Below, in pieces: positions 31,758 through 37,897 of a DNA stretch of 37,897 nucleotides. The stretch comes from Actinomycetes bacterium (GTDB lineage Bacteria; Actinomycetota; Acidimicrobiia; Acidimicrobiales; Palsa-688). The stretch's first letter is position 1; every line of letters starts with the position of its first letter. The stretch is taken from NCBI GenBank assembly GCA_021787035.1, contig JAJYMM010000010.1, forward strand, positions 1 to 37,897, given 5' to 3'. The translations under genes and the position numbers were made by a program. The notes under the pieces are model-generated. The model saw nothing but the letters and a program-made list of their open reading frames with translations. It was not told where the DNA came from and did not search any database.

Positions 31758-34403
31758 GTGAACATACCCACGCCCGCCGGCGGGCCTAGGGTGGCACCGA
31801 TGGCAGTCGTGGTCGTGAACGGCCGCCCCCGTCCGCTCGACGGAGCGACTGGGACCTTGATCGGCTGGCTGCGGGGCGCTCTGGGGCTTACCGGGACCAA
31901 GCCCGGCTGCGGCGAGGGCGAGTGCGGCTCCTGCACGGTCCTCGTCGACGGGGAGCCTGTGCTCTCATGCCAGACGCCGCTCGGCGACGTGGCCGGGCGC
32001 GCCGTGACAACGATCGAGGGGCTGGCCGCCGGCGGGCGGCTCCACCCGGCCCAGCAGGCACTGCTAGAGGAACGGGCGTCACAGTGCGGCTATTGCACAC
32101 CGGCCATGGCATTGCGTATCGCCGCCCTGGTCGAGCGCTTGCCAGGGCCCGACGACGGCGCGATCGCCGACGTCCTCAGGCCAAGCCTGTGCCGCTGCGG
32201 CTGCTATGGGAGGATCCGTCGCGCCGCGCACCGGGCATACGAGCTTCGTGAGAAGGCAGTGCTACATCCGGCGGCACCGCCCCCTGGCACGGGACCTGAA
32301 CGGGCCGGTGCCGACGCCGGCGGCGGAGAGGGCGCTTGGGTGGTCGATGCGGCCGACCTCCTGCCGAGGCCGGCGCGGCCATGGGACCTTGTCAGCCCAG
32401 AGGAACGCGACTACGCGGCGGTCCTCGGTCCCGGGCTTGTCAGCGTGTGGCCGGCCACCAAGGCTCCTACAGACTGGGCGTGGCGGGGTGGCGCCTGGGT
32501 CCACGTGTCGCCCGCTGGCCGGGTGAGCGCGTTCAGCGGCAAAGTCGACGTCGGGCAGGACAACAAGACGGCTTTTCGCCTCCTCGTTGCAGAGGAGCTG
32601 GGGGTGGACGTCGAGCAGGTGACGGTGGTCCAGGGCGACACCCACGTGTGCCCCTACGACATGGGGACCTTCGGTAGCCGCTCCATGCCAGATTCCGGTG
32701 AGTGGCTGCGCCTTGCCGCCGCCGGCGCGCGCTCTGCACTGGGCGAGCTCGGTGGCCCGCGGGGGCTTGGCGACAGGTGCAGGCTGGTTGTGCTCGACGC
32801 AGAGCCGCAGCTGGTCGCGCCGGGCGAGCGGCGTTTCGTGGGTCGGCCCGGCCATGAGGCCAGACGGGTGGACGCCGTCACCGGTCGCCGGCGCTACGCA
32901 TCGGACCTCGGGCGCCCCGGGATGGGGTACGGTGCCGTCCTCCGGCCCCCGGTCCCCGGCGCCACTCTCAGGTCGGTGGACTGCAGCCGCGCGCGGGCCG
33001 CCGCTGGCGTGACGGTGGTGGAGGACGGCTCGTTCGTCGGCGCGGTGGCTGGCGACCCGGCTGTCGCTCGCCGGGCCGTGTCCGATATGCATGCCGAGTG
33101 GGACGAGCCAGCCCGCATCGAGGAGGACCTGGTCGACTACCTCCGCACCCACCCGCTCAGCACCGAGGGATGGGAGCGGCCGGTCGATGAGGAGACGGGC
33201 GATGTGAGCGGAGCACTGGCCCGTGCTGCGGACCCGTTCAGCGCCACCTACACGACCGCCTACTTGGCCCACGTGCCGCTGGAGACCCGGGCTGCCGTGG
33301 CGGAATGGGACGGCGACCGGTTGACGGTGTGGACCGGCACCCAGGTCCCCTTCGGGGTCAGGCGCCAGGTGGCGTCCGCTTTGGGGGTCGACGAGGCCGA
33401 CGTCCGAGTGGTGGTGCCGCCCACGGGTGGGGCGTTCGGAGGCAAGCACGCCGGCGAGGTCGCCACAGAGGCTGCCCTGCTGGCGCGCGGAGCGGGACGT
33501 CCCGTGCGAGTCCACTGGGACCGGGCCGAGGAGCTGCGCTGGGGGACGGTGCGACCGATGGCCGTGATAGGCGTCGCTGCTGCCCTCGGCCAAGACGGCG
33601 AACTAGCGGCCTGGGACTTCGAGAACGTCAATTCGGGGGCAGCTGCTCTGGCGCCTCCGTACCGGACAGGCACGCGGAGGCTGCGCTACCGGCCGTCCCA
33701 GTCGCCGCTTCGCCAGGGCTCCTACAGGGCCCTGGCGGCCACCGCGAACAACTTCGCACGAGAATCGGCAATAGACGAACTGGCGCAGCGCTGTGGAGAG
33801 GGCCCGCTCGAGTTCCGCCTGGCGCGCCTCGACGACGACCGGCTCGTTGCGGTGCTCCAAGCGGCAGCCGAGCGTTTCGGCTGGGTTGGTGGCGCCTCCA
33901 GAGGCGGGGAAGTGGCCCGCGACGCGGCGGCCGAGCGCGCGGTCGCCGAGGGCGTGCGGAGCGGGCAGGGCTTGGGCGTCGGCCTGGAGAAGGGGGGCCG
34001 GGTCGCGACCTGTGCCGAGGTCCGCGTGGGCCCCGACGCCTCGGTGGCGGTCACGCGCATCGTCACCGCCTACGACTGTGGCACGGTGGTCAACCGCGAC
34101 ACGGTCATCAACCAAGTCGAGGGTGCGACCATGATGGCCCTCGGGGGGGCGCTCATCGAGGCCTTGCCCGTCGAGGGCGGCAGGCTTGTCGAGCCGTCTC
34201 TCACCCGCTACCCGCTGCTCCGGTTCTCGGACCTGCCTGAGATCGAGGTAGTGCTGTGCGACCGGCCGGACCTGCCTTCGGCTGGCGCCGGCGAGACACC
34301 GATGATCGCTGTGGCCCCAGCCGTAGCCAACGCCATCTTCGACGCCACCGGCCGCCGGCTCCGCCAGCTCCCCCTTGTGCCGGGGCGCCGAATTCCTTAC
34401 TGA
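31758..34403 (+). CDS. Fused [2Fe-2S]/molybdopterin hydroxylase, isoquinoline/nicotinate oxidoreductase type
   Basis: This 881-residue protein joins two subunits of a xanthine-dehydrogenase-family hydroxylase. Residues 15-170 are the iron-sulfur part: plant-ferredoxin cluster cysteines 51, 56, 59 and 71 (KPGCGEGECGSCTVLVDG), then the second cluster at 110, 113, 145 and 147 (SQCGYCTPAMAL, SLCRCGCYG). The molybdopterin part has the IorB/NicB order: SAFSGKVDVGQDNKTAF and VVQGDTHVCPYDMGTFGSRS (about 250-320), the hammerhead domain (about 369-455), VPPTGGAFGGKH, and GAGETPMIAVAPAVANAIFDATG with the catalytic glutamate near 846. There is no FAD subunit. The substrate is probably an N-heteroaromatic or aldehyde; it cannot be fixed from sequence. 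ATG 31800 (MAVVVVNGRP) may be the true start; GTG 31758 would be leaderless. xdhC and mocA follow. Confidence 0.88.
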   Translation: MNIPTPAGGPRVAPMAVVVVNGRPRPLDGATGTLIGWLRGALGLTGTKPGCGEGECGSCTVLVDGEPVLSCQTPLGDVAGRAVTTIEGLAAGGRLHPAQQALLEERASQCGYCTPAMALRIAALVERLPGPDDGAIADVLRPSLCRCGCYGRIRRAAHRAYELREKAVLHPAAPPPGTGPERAGADAGGGEGAWVVDAADLLPRPARPWDLVSPEERDYAAVLGPGLVSVWPATKAPTDWAWRGGAWVHVSPAGRVSAFSGKVDVGQDNKTAFRLLVAEELGVDVEQVTVVQGDTHVCPYDMGTFGSRSMPDSGEWLRLAAAGARSALGELGGPRGLGDRCRLVVLDAEPQLVAPGERRFVGRPGHEARRVDAVTGRRRYASDLGRPGMGYGAVLRPPVPGATLRSVDCSRARAAAGVTVVEDGSFVGAVAGDPAVARRAVSDMHAEWDEPARIEEDLVDYLRTHPLSTEGWERPVDEETGDVSGALARAADPFSATYTTAYLAHVPLETRAAVAEWDGDRLTVWTGTQVPFGVRRQVASALGVDEADVRVVVPPTGGAFGGKHAGEVATEAALLARGAGRPVRVHWDRAEELRWGTVRPMAVIGVAAALGQDGELAAWDFENVNSGAAALAPPYRTGTRRLRYRPSQSPLRQGSYRALAATANNFARESAIDELAQRCGEGPLEFRLARLDDDRLVAVLQAAAERFGWVGGASRGGEVARDAAAERAVAEGVRSGQGLGVGLEKGGRVATCAEVRVGPDASVAVTRIVTAYDCGTVVNRDTVINQVEGATMMALGGALIEALPVEGGRLVEPSLTRYPLLRFSDLPEIEVVLCDRPDLPSAGAGETPMIAVAPAVANAIFDATGRRLRQLPLVPGRRIPY

Positions 34404-34420
34404 GCGCTCTGGGGAGGAGT

Positions 34421-35581
34421 GTGAAGGGCGTACTGGCAGAGCTCGACAGCTGGCTCGGTGCAGGGAGGCAGGTGGCCTTGGCCAGGGTGATCGAGGTCAT
34501 CGGTTCAGGAGTGCGCCCAGCTGGGGCGGCCATAGCGGTGACCAGTGAAGATGTAGCCGGCTCGGCCTCAGGGGGTTGCGTGGAGGGGTCGCTGGTCGAG
34601 GAAGCCCGGGCCACGCTGGCCAAGGGCGGCCCGCCGCGTTTGTTGAGCTTCGGGTGCCCCGAGGACGAGGCCTTCGATGTGGGGCTCACATGTGGCGGCT
34701 TGGTGCGGGTGCTCGTCGAGCGTTTGGAGCGCCGGGGCCCGTGGCTGGACCAGCTCCTGGCCGCCACTGCCAAGGGGGAGGGGGCGGCCCTCGTGGAGGT
34801 CATCGGGGGTCCCGGCGACCTCCTCGGCTGGAAGGCGGTCCTTGGTGGCACTGCGCCCATGAGGCCTCCCGAAGTTGCCTTCCCTTTCTTGCGCTTCGAT
34901 GTTGAGCTAGCGCGCCAGATAGCGAACGACGCCATGGCCGACATCGCTTCGGAGCGCAGCTCCCTTCATACCTACACGGTCCCCCACCTCGGGGTGGGAA
35001 CGGACCTCACTGTCTTCGTCGACTCGTTCCCGGCGCCGCCGCGGATGGTCATCGCGGGAGCGGCCAGTTTCACAGCCGCCCTGACCGCGCAGGCCAAGCT
35101 CCTCGGCTTTCGCGTAACAGTGTGCGACGCCCGTGCTGTGTTCGCCTCGCCGGAGCGGTTCCCACTGGCCGACGAGGTCGTCGCCGAATGGCCGGACCGC
35201 TACCTCGGGCACGCCGGCCGTTGCCTCGGCTCGCGCGACGCCGTCTGCATCCTCACCCACGACCCCAAGTTCGACGTTCCCACCATCGTCAGTGCCTTGG
35301 CTACGAGCGCCGGCTACATAGGGGTCATGGGCTCGCGCCAAACCCAGGCCGACCGGCGCAGGCGACTGATCGAAGCGGGCGTGACCGAGGAGGAGCTGGA
35401 GCGTCTCCGGGGCCCGATCGGCTTAGACCTCGGGGCGGACACGCCGGAGGAGACGGCCGTTTCAATCGTGGCTGAGATCGTCGCCGCGCGTCGGGGCCAC
35501 AGTGGAGGGCCGCTCAGGGGGGCGAGCGGCCCGATCCATTTGCCGCCATCTGGTACGCCAACCCCCTTTTCCGGCCGGTGA
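34421..35581 (+). CDS. xdhC: XdhC/CoxI-family molybdenum cofactor maturation protein
   Basis: XdhC-type proteins bind the molybdenum cofactor, help its sulfuration and insert it in hydroxylases. GTG 34421 with GGAGG upstream gives 386 residues. The N-terminal XdhC_CoxI domain has VIGSGVRPAGAAIAVTSEDVAGSASGGCVEGS (core SASGGCVEGS), LSFGCPEDEAFDVGLTCGG. The C-terminal Rossmann domain (about 205-350) has RMVIAGAASFTAALTAQAKLLGFRVTVCDAR, AVCILTHDPKFDVPTIVSAL and YIGVMGSRQTQADRRRRL. It starts 17 bases after the hydroxylase stop, and its own stop overlaps mocA. The standard G-x-G-x-x-x motif is altered here (GAASFT), so nucleotide binding is uncertain. Confidence 0.9.
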   Translation: MKGVLAELDSWLGAGRQVALARVIEVIGSGVRPAGAAIAVTSEDVAGSASGGCVEGSLVEEARATLAKGGPPRLLSFGCPEDEAFDVGLTCGGLVRVLVERLERRGPWLDQLLAATAKGEGAALVEVIGGPGDLLGWKAVLGGTAPMRPPEVAFPFLRFDVELARQIANDAMADIASERSSLHTYTVPHLGVGTDLTVFVDSFPAPPRMVIAGAASFTAALTAQAKLLGFRVTVCDARAVFASPERFPLADEVVAEWPDRYLGHAGRCLGSRDAVCILTHDPKFDVPTIVSALATSAGYIGVMGSRQTQADRRRRLIEAGVTEEELERLRGPIGLDLGADTPEETAVSIVAEIVAARRGHSGGPLRGASGPIHLPPSGTPTPFSGR

Positions 35582-36144
35582 GAGCCGGGGCCGCCGTCCT
35601 GTGTGCCGGTGGGGGGAGCCGCTACCGTCCTTCCTCGGGCGAGCACAAGCTGCTTGCGCCGTTCCGGGGGCGGCCGCTTGTCAGCTGGGCTTTGGAACAT
35701 GCGCTGGGAGCTGGCTTGGAGGCCACCGTGGTCGTGACGGGTGCGGTCGACATCGCCGGGTTGCTGCCAGCCGGGGTCACGCGCGTCGAAAACCCTTCGT
35801 GGGAGTCCGGCATCGCCAGCTCCCTCCAGTGCGCGGTGGTTGCCGCGCGGCGACTGGGGCTCGACGCGATCGTGGTCGGGCTCGGGGACCAACCCCTGGT
35901 ACCCGCGCCCGCCTGGCGGGCGGTGGCGGTCTCTTGTGCCCCAATCGCGGTCGCCACCTACGGAGGCGCCCGGCGCCACCCGGTCCGGCTGGACCGCTCG
36001 GTCTGGGCCGAGCTACCGACGACGGGCGACGAGGGCGCTCGAGCTCTCATGCGCCGCCGTCCGGGACTAGTGGAGGAGGTCGCGTGTGAAGGCGACCCCT
36101 TCGATGTCGACACGGTGGCAGACCTCTCCGACGTCGAGGTTTGA
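35578..36144 (+). CDS. mocA: Molybdenum cofactor nucleotidyltransferase (MocA/MobA-like)
   Basis: MocA adds CMP, and MobA adds GMP, to molybdopterin; hydroxylases of this family normally use the CMP form. The 188-residue protein begins at a GTG overlapping the xdhC stop (GTGA). Family motifs: AAVLCAGGGSRYRPSSGEHKLLAPFRGRPLV (nucleotide-binding loop GGGSR...HKLL), VVVTGA, ENPSWESGIASSLQCAV and VVGLGDQPLVPAPAW (metal-binding GDQP), RRHPVRLDRS and GDEGARALM. The usual LAAGxSxRMG start is LCAGGGSRYRPS here, a little unusual. Context with the hydroxylase and xdhC supports the MocA role. Confidence 0.85.
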   Translation: MRAGAAVLCAGGGSRYRPSSGEHKLLAPFRGRPLVSWALEHALGAGLEATVVVTGAVDIAGLLPAGVTRVENPSWESGIASSLQCAVVAARRLGLDAIVVGLGDQPLVPAPAWRAVAVSCAPIAVATYGGARRHPVRLDRSVWAELPTTGDEGARALMRRRPGLVEEVACEGDPFDVDTVADLSDVEV

Positions 36145-36160
36145 TGACGGTCGGCCGAAG

Positions 36161-37189
36161 TCACCCCGCGATGTGCTGGCAGAGCCACGACAGTGAAAGC
36201 GGGTACCTGTAGTCGATGCTCATGTGGCCACCGTCGAAGGACTCGGCGTGGACGACCCCGTCGGGTACTCCGCCATCGGCGAGCGCCGCCCGGACAGCCG
36301 CCGCGCCAAGGTCCAGGTACCACTCGTCCTCAGTGCCAGCGTCCAGCCAGAGCGCTCGCAGCGAGCCGAGGGCATCAGCGTACCTGGGGACCATGCGGAC
36401 TGGGTCCCAGTCGAGCCAGCGCTGCCACACAGCCGGCCGCAGTACGCCGCTCGAGGGGTCGAAGGGCAGCTCCACCGACCCGTCCTCGCGGGCCGAAAAG
36501 CACGCCGACACGCCGAGCAACATCAGGAGGCAATGGTCTTCCCTCTTCGTGAAAGCGACCCTCGAGCGGAAGTCCGTCCACCATCGCCAGATGTCGCCGT
36601 CGTATTTGCGCAAGTGCCGCGCCGCTTTGGCGAACTCGGGGATGTAAAGGTACTCGTAGAGGGCGTCGCCGGCGTGCGAGGCGAGTGCGCCAAAGAGGTC
36701 GGGGCGCAGCATCGCGGTGACCATTGCGCCGAACCCACCGCTCGAGTGGCCCATCACCGCCCGGTGCCCGGCCGACGCGAGGGTCCGGAAGTGCGAGTCG
36801 ACCCAGGGGACCACCTCGTCGCACAGGTAGGAGTGGTAGCGCCCCGTGCCTGGCGAGTCGACGAACTGGCTGCCGCCGTAGGAGGTCCAGGCGTCCACGT
36901 AGACCACGATTGCCGGCGGCGCTTCTCCGCGTGCAAAGACGGCGTCTGCCGTCTCGGGGAAGGGCTGGCGGAACGCGGATCGGTTCCGCCACATGGCGAC
37001 GTGGCCCGTGTAACCCTGGAGCACGTACACGGTCGCGTACCGACGGGCTGAGCCGGCGTCGTAGCCGGGTGGTAGGTACACGACCACGGGGCGCTCGTAT
37101 GGGTCCGCGAGCGGGTTGCCCCGCAACACTTCGCTTTTGATCAGGTGCTCCTCGATCCTCCCCGCCAGTTCGGCGGACCATGGCAACAT
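36161..37189 (-). CDS. Esterase/acyltransferase, alpha/beta hydrolase (Esterase D type)
   Basis: The 342-residue protein belongs to the PF00756 esterase group. It begins at an ATG with AAGAAGGGAG upstream. Motifs: VVVYLPPGYDAGSARRYATVYVLQGYTGH, AIVVYVDAWTSYGGSQFVDS, and the nucleophile elbow RAVMGHSSGGFGAMVTAM with Ser at about 149. Later are FGALASHAGDALYEY, LWLDAGTEDEWYLDLGA (likely Asp) and FDGGHMSIDYRYPLSL (likely His). There is no signal peptide, so a cytoplasmic enzyme is likely, although some relatives are secreted mycolyltransferases. It faces mocA convergently with 16 bases between stops. Substrate is unknown. Confidence 0.85.
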   Translation of the reverse strand: MLPWSAELAGRIEEHLIKSEVLRGNPLADPYERPVVVYLPPGYDAGSARRYATVYVLQGYTGHVAMWRNRSAFRQPFPETADAVFARGEAPPAIVVYVDAWTSYGGSQFVDSPGTGRYHSYLCDEVVPWVDSHFRTLASAGHRAVMGHSSGGFGAMVTAMLRPDLFGALASHAGDALYEYLYIPEFAKAARHLRKYDGDIWRWWTDFRSRVAFTKREDHCLLMLLGVSACFSAREDGSVELPFDPSSGVLRPAVWQRWLDWDPVRMVPRYADALGSLRALWLDAGTEDEWYLDLGAAAVRAALADGGVPDGVVHAESFDGGHMSIDYRYPLSLSWLCQHIAG

Positions 37190-37314
37190 CGGGCTCCCTT
37201 CTTCGCGTTGTTCCCGGGCGACAGGTGGCTGTTCCGGGGCACCAGTGTGAACGGCTTCCGGTCAACGTAGGCCCAACTTTTACGTGGCGGGTAGTCGAAC
37301 GACGAGAGTAACGG

Positions 37315-37785
37315 TCACGGGACACGAAGGACGTCGCCAGGCTGCAACGTCCCCCCTCCTATCTCCTGCTCGAGGCGGTACTCGAGGGGCCGCGGGTCCC
37401 CGTCGCCCGAGTACCGGACCGCGATGGCCCATATCGTGTCTCCCGGACGGGCTACGTAGGTGGTAGGTAGGCACCCGCCGGCGGAGGTCTGAGCGCAGGA
37501 CGGCGAGCCCGCCCTAGACGGTGACGCAGATGCCATGAGCCGCTCTGCCGCGCTCGAAGCCATGGCGCCGGCGCCGGCGACCAGGGCGAGCAGCAAGAGC
37601 CGGCGCCAGAAGTACCGGCGCCAGAAGTAAGAGTGAGCGCGCCGGTTGCCTCTTGTGGCCCGGCGACGGGCTTTGGTACCGCGAGCCTCGCCGCCGGCGT
37701 CGGTGCCTTCGGGACGGAGAGCGGTGCCGGTGGGGCGGGCCTGCCCGCGGGGGCTGGCCTCCGCAGTGAACTCGATTGCGACCAT
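37315..37785 (-). CDS. LysM-domain membrane protein, probable SOS-induced division regulator
   Basis: The 156-residue protein starts at an ATG with a perfect AGGAGG seven bases upstream. Residues 1-55 are charged and basic, a membrane segment lies at about 62-82 (LLLLALVAGAGAMASSAA), and a C-terminal LysM domain follows (about 109-156: TYVARPGDTIWAIAVRYS, GGGTLQPGDVLRVP). Its promoter region carries three LexA boxes and it appears to diverge from a gene beyond the window, probably lexA. This matches Rv2719c in M. tuberculosis and functional analogues YneA and DivS, which slow division after DNA damage. A 15-bp duplication gives the repeated YFWRR just before the membrane segment. Identity as a division inhibitor is inferred from context. 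Confidence 0.8.
   Translation of the reverse strand: MVAIEFTAEASPRGQARPTGTALRPEGTDAGGEARGTKARRRATRGNRRAHSYFWRRYFWRRLLLLALVAGAGAMASSAAERLMASASPSRAGSPSCAQTSAGGCLPTTYVARPGDTIWAIAVRYSGDGDPRPLEYRLEQEIGGGTLQPGDVLRVP
37600..37629 (-). repeat. Two perfect 15-bp tandem copies in the LysM gene
   Basis: CCGGCGCCAGAAGTA occurs at 37600-37614 and 37615-37629. It encodes a repeated YFWRR next to the membrane segment. Confidence 0.9.
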
Positions 37786-37821
37786 TTGTCTGCCTCCTGG
37801 TAACAGCGGTCAACGAGGTTG

Positions 37822-37835
37822 CAAACGTACGTTCG
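37822..37835. promoter_or_regulatory. LexA box 1 (CAAACGTACGTTCG)
   Basis: This is one mismatch from the CGAAC-N4-GTTCG core. It is the box nearest the LysM gene, 37 bases before its ATG. Confidence 0.7.
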
Positions 37836-37844
37836 TAGCTTATC

Positions 37845-37858
37845 CGAACATGCGTTCA
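37845..37858. promoter_or_regulatory. LexA box 2 (CGAACATGCGTTCA)
   Basis: It has an intact GAAC-N4-GTTC core. Its start is 23 bases from that of box 1, roughly two helical turns. Confidence 0.8.
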
Positions 37859-37874
37859 ACCGGGCGATATTTCC

Positions 37875-37888
37875 GGAACATACGTTTG
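37875..37888. promoter_or_regulatory. LexA box 3 (GGAACATACGTTTG)
   Basis: GGAAC-N4-GTTTG keeps the GAAC half and nearly the other half. It lies 30 bases from box 2, at the edge of the window. Confidence 0.65.
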
Positions 37889-37897
37889 ACCTTTGGT

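Noticed and set aside
31576..31761. Short frame across the 14-bp array
   Set aside because: A period of 14 cycles through all frames, and the product is Arg/Gly repeats only. It is not a gene.
32262..33593. 443-residue open frame on the minus strand
   Set aside because: It is antisense to the molybdenum hydroxylase, which is well supported by cluster cysteines and molybdopterin motifs.

Overview
The window is high-GC DNA from an actinomycete-like bacterium. Gene order, a mycobacterial-type LexA box (GAAC-N4-GTTC), the yajC-secD-secF-apt-rel block and the ftsR/DUF151/merR/gcv block all match Actinomycetota. The divergent protein sequences, the split GcvP and the GTGA stop/start overlaps would fit an acidimicrobial or other deep-branching lineage rather than Mycobacterium or Streptomyces. 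That lineage placement is inference, since no rRNA is present.

Layout. (1) 1-5880: the end of an FtsR-like MerR regulator, a DUF151 bifunctional-nuclease protein, a second MerR regulator, then gcvT-gcvPA-gcvPB of the glycine cleavage system. (2) 5938-13490: a small low-GC orphan gene, a RodZ-C-terminal-domain membrane protein, a divergent PlsY-like acyltransferase overlapping a DegV fatty-acid-binding protein, two polytopic membrane proteins, a DUF72 protein coupled to a small membrane protein, and an M48-like protein that has lost its HExxH motif. (3) 13584-18439: pdxS-pdxT (PLP synthase), yebC, and ruvC-ruvA-ruvB with a LexA box lying on the ruvC start codon. (4) 18440-20800: a fragment resembling an insertion-sequence end, then a secreted GH53 endo-galactanase with a CebR/CelR-type operator. 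(5) 20796-31589: queA-tgt, yajC-secD-secF, apt-rel, rarA. (6) 31590-36144: a 14-bp repeat array, then a fused [2Fe-2S]/molybdopterin hydroxylase with its maturation genes xdhC and mocA. (7) 36161-37897: an esterase and a LysM membrane protein whose promoter region carries three LexA boxes. lexA itself probably lies just past the window end.

How the genes fit together. The glycine cleavage subunits act as one complex. PdxS and PdxT form one enzyme. RuvABC process Holliday junctions under SOS control. YajC-SecDF drives protein export. PlsY-like plus DegV suggests incorporation of exogenous fatty acid. XdhC and MocA mature the molybdenum hydroxylase.

The most distinctive sequence-level theme is short tandem repeats: 15-bp or other in-frame repeats inside queA, the galactanase, secF and the LysM gene, and 14-, 30- and 75-bp repeats sitting on or next to the stop codons of gcvPB, pdxS, pdxT and rarA. 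A second theme is leaderless starts: four genes have a TANNNT box at exactly -12 to -7 from the start codon. No tRNA, rRNA or CRISPR array was recognised. I did not find a clearly new multi-gene system; the best leads are the repeat arrays, the LexA/start-codon overlap, the dead M48 protein and the PlsY-DegV pair.
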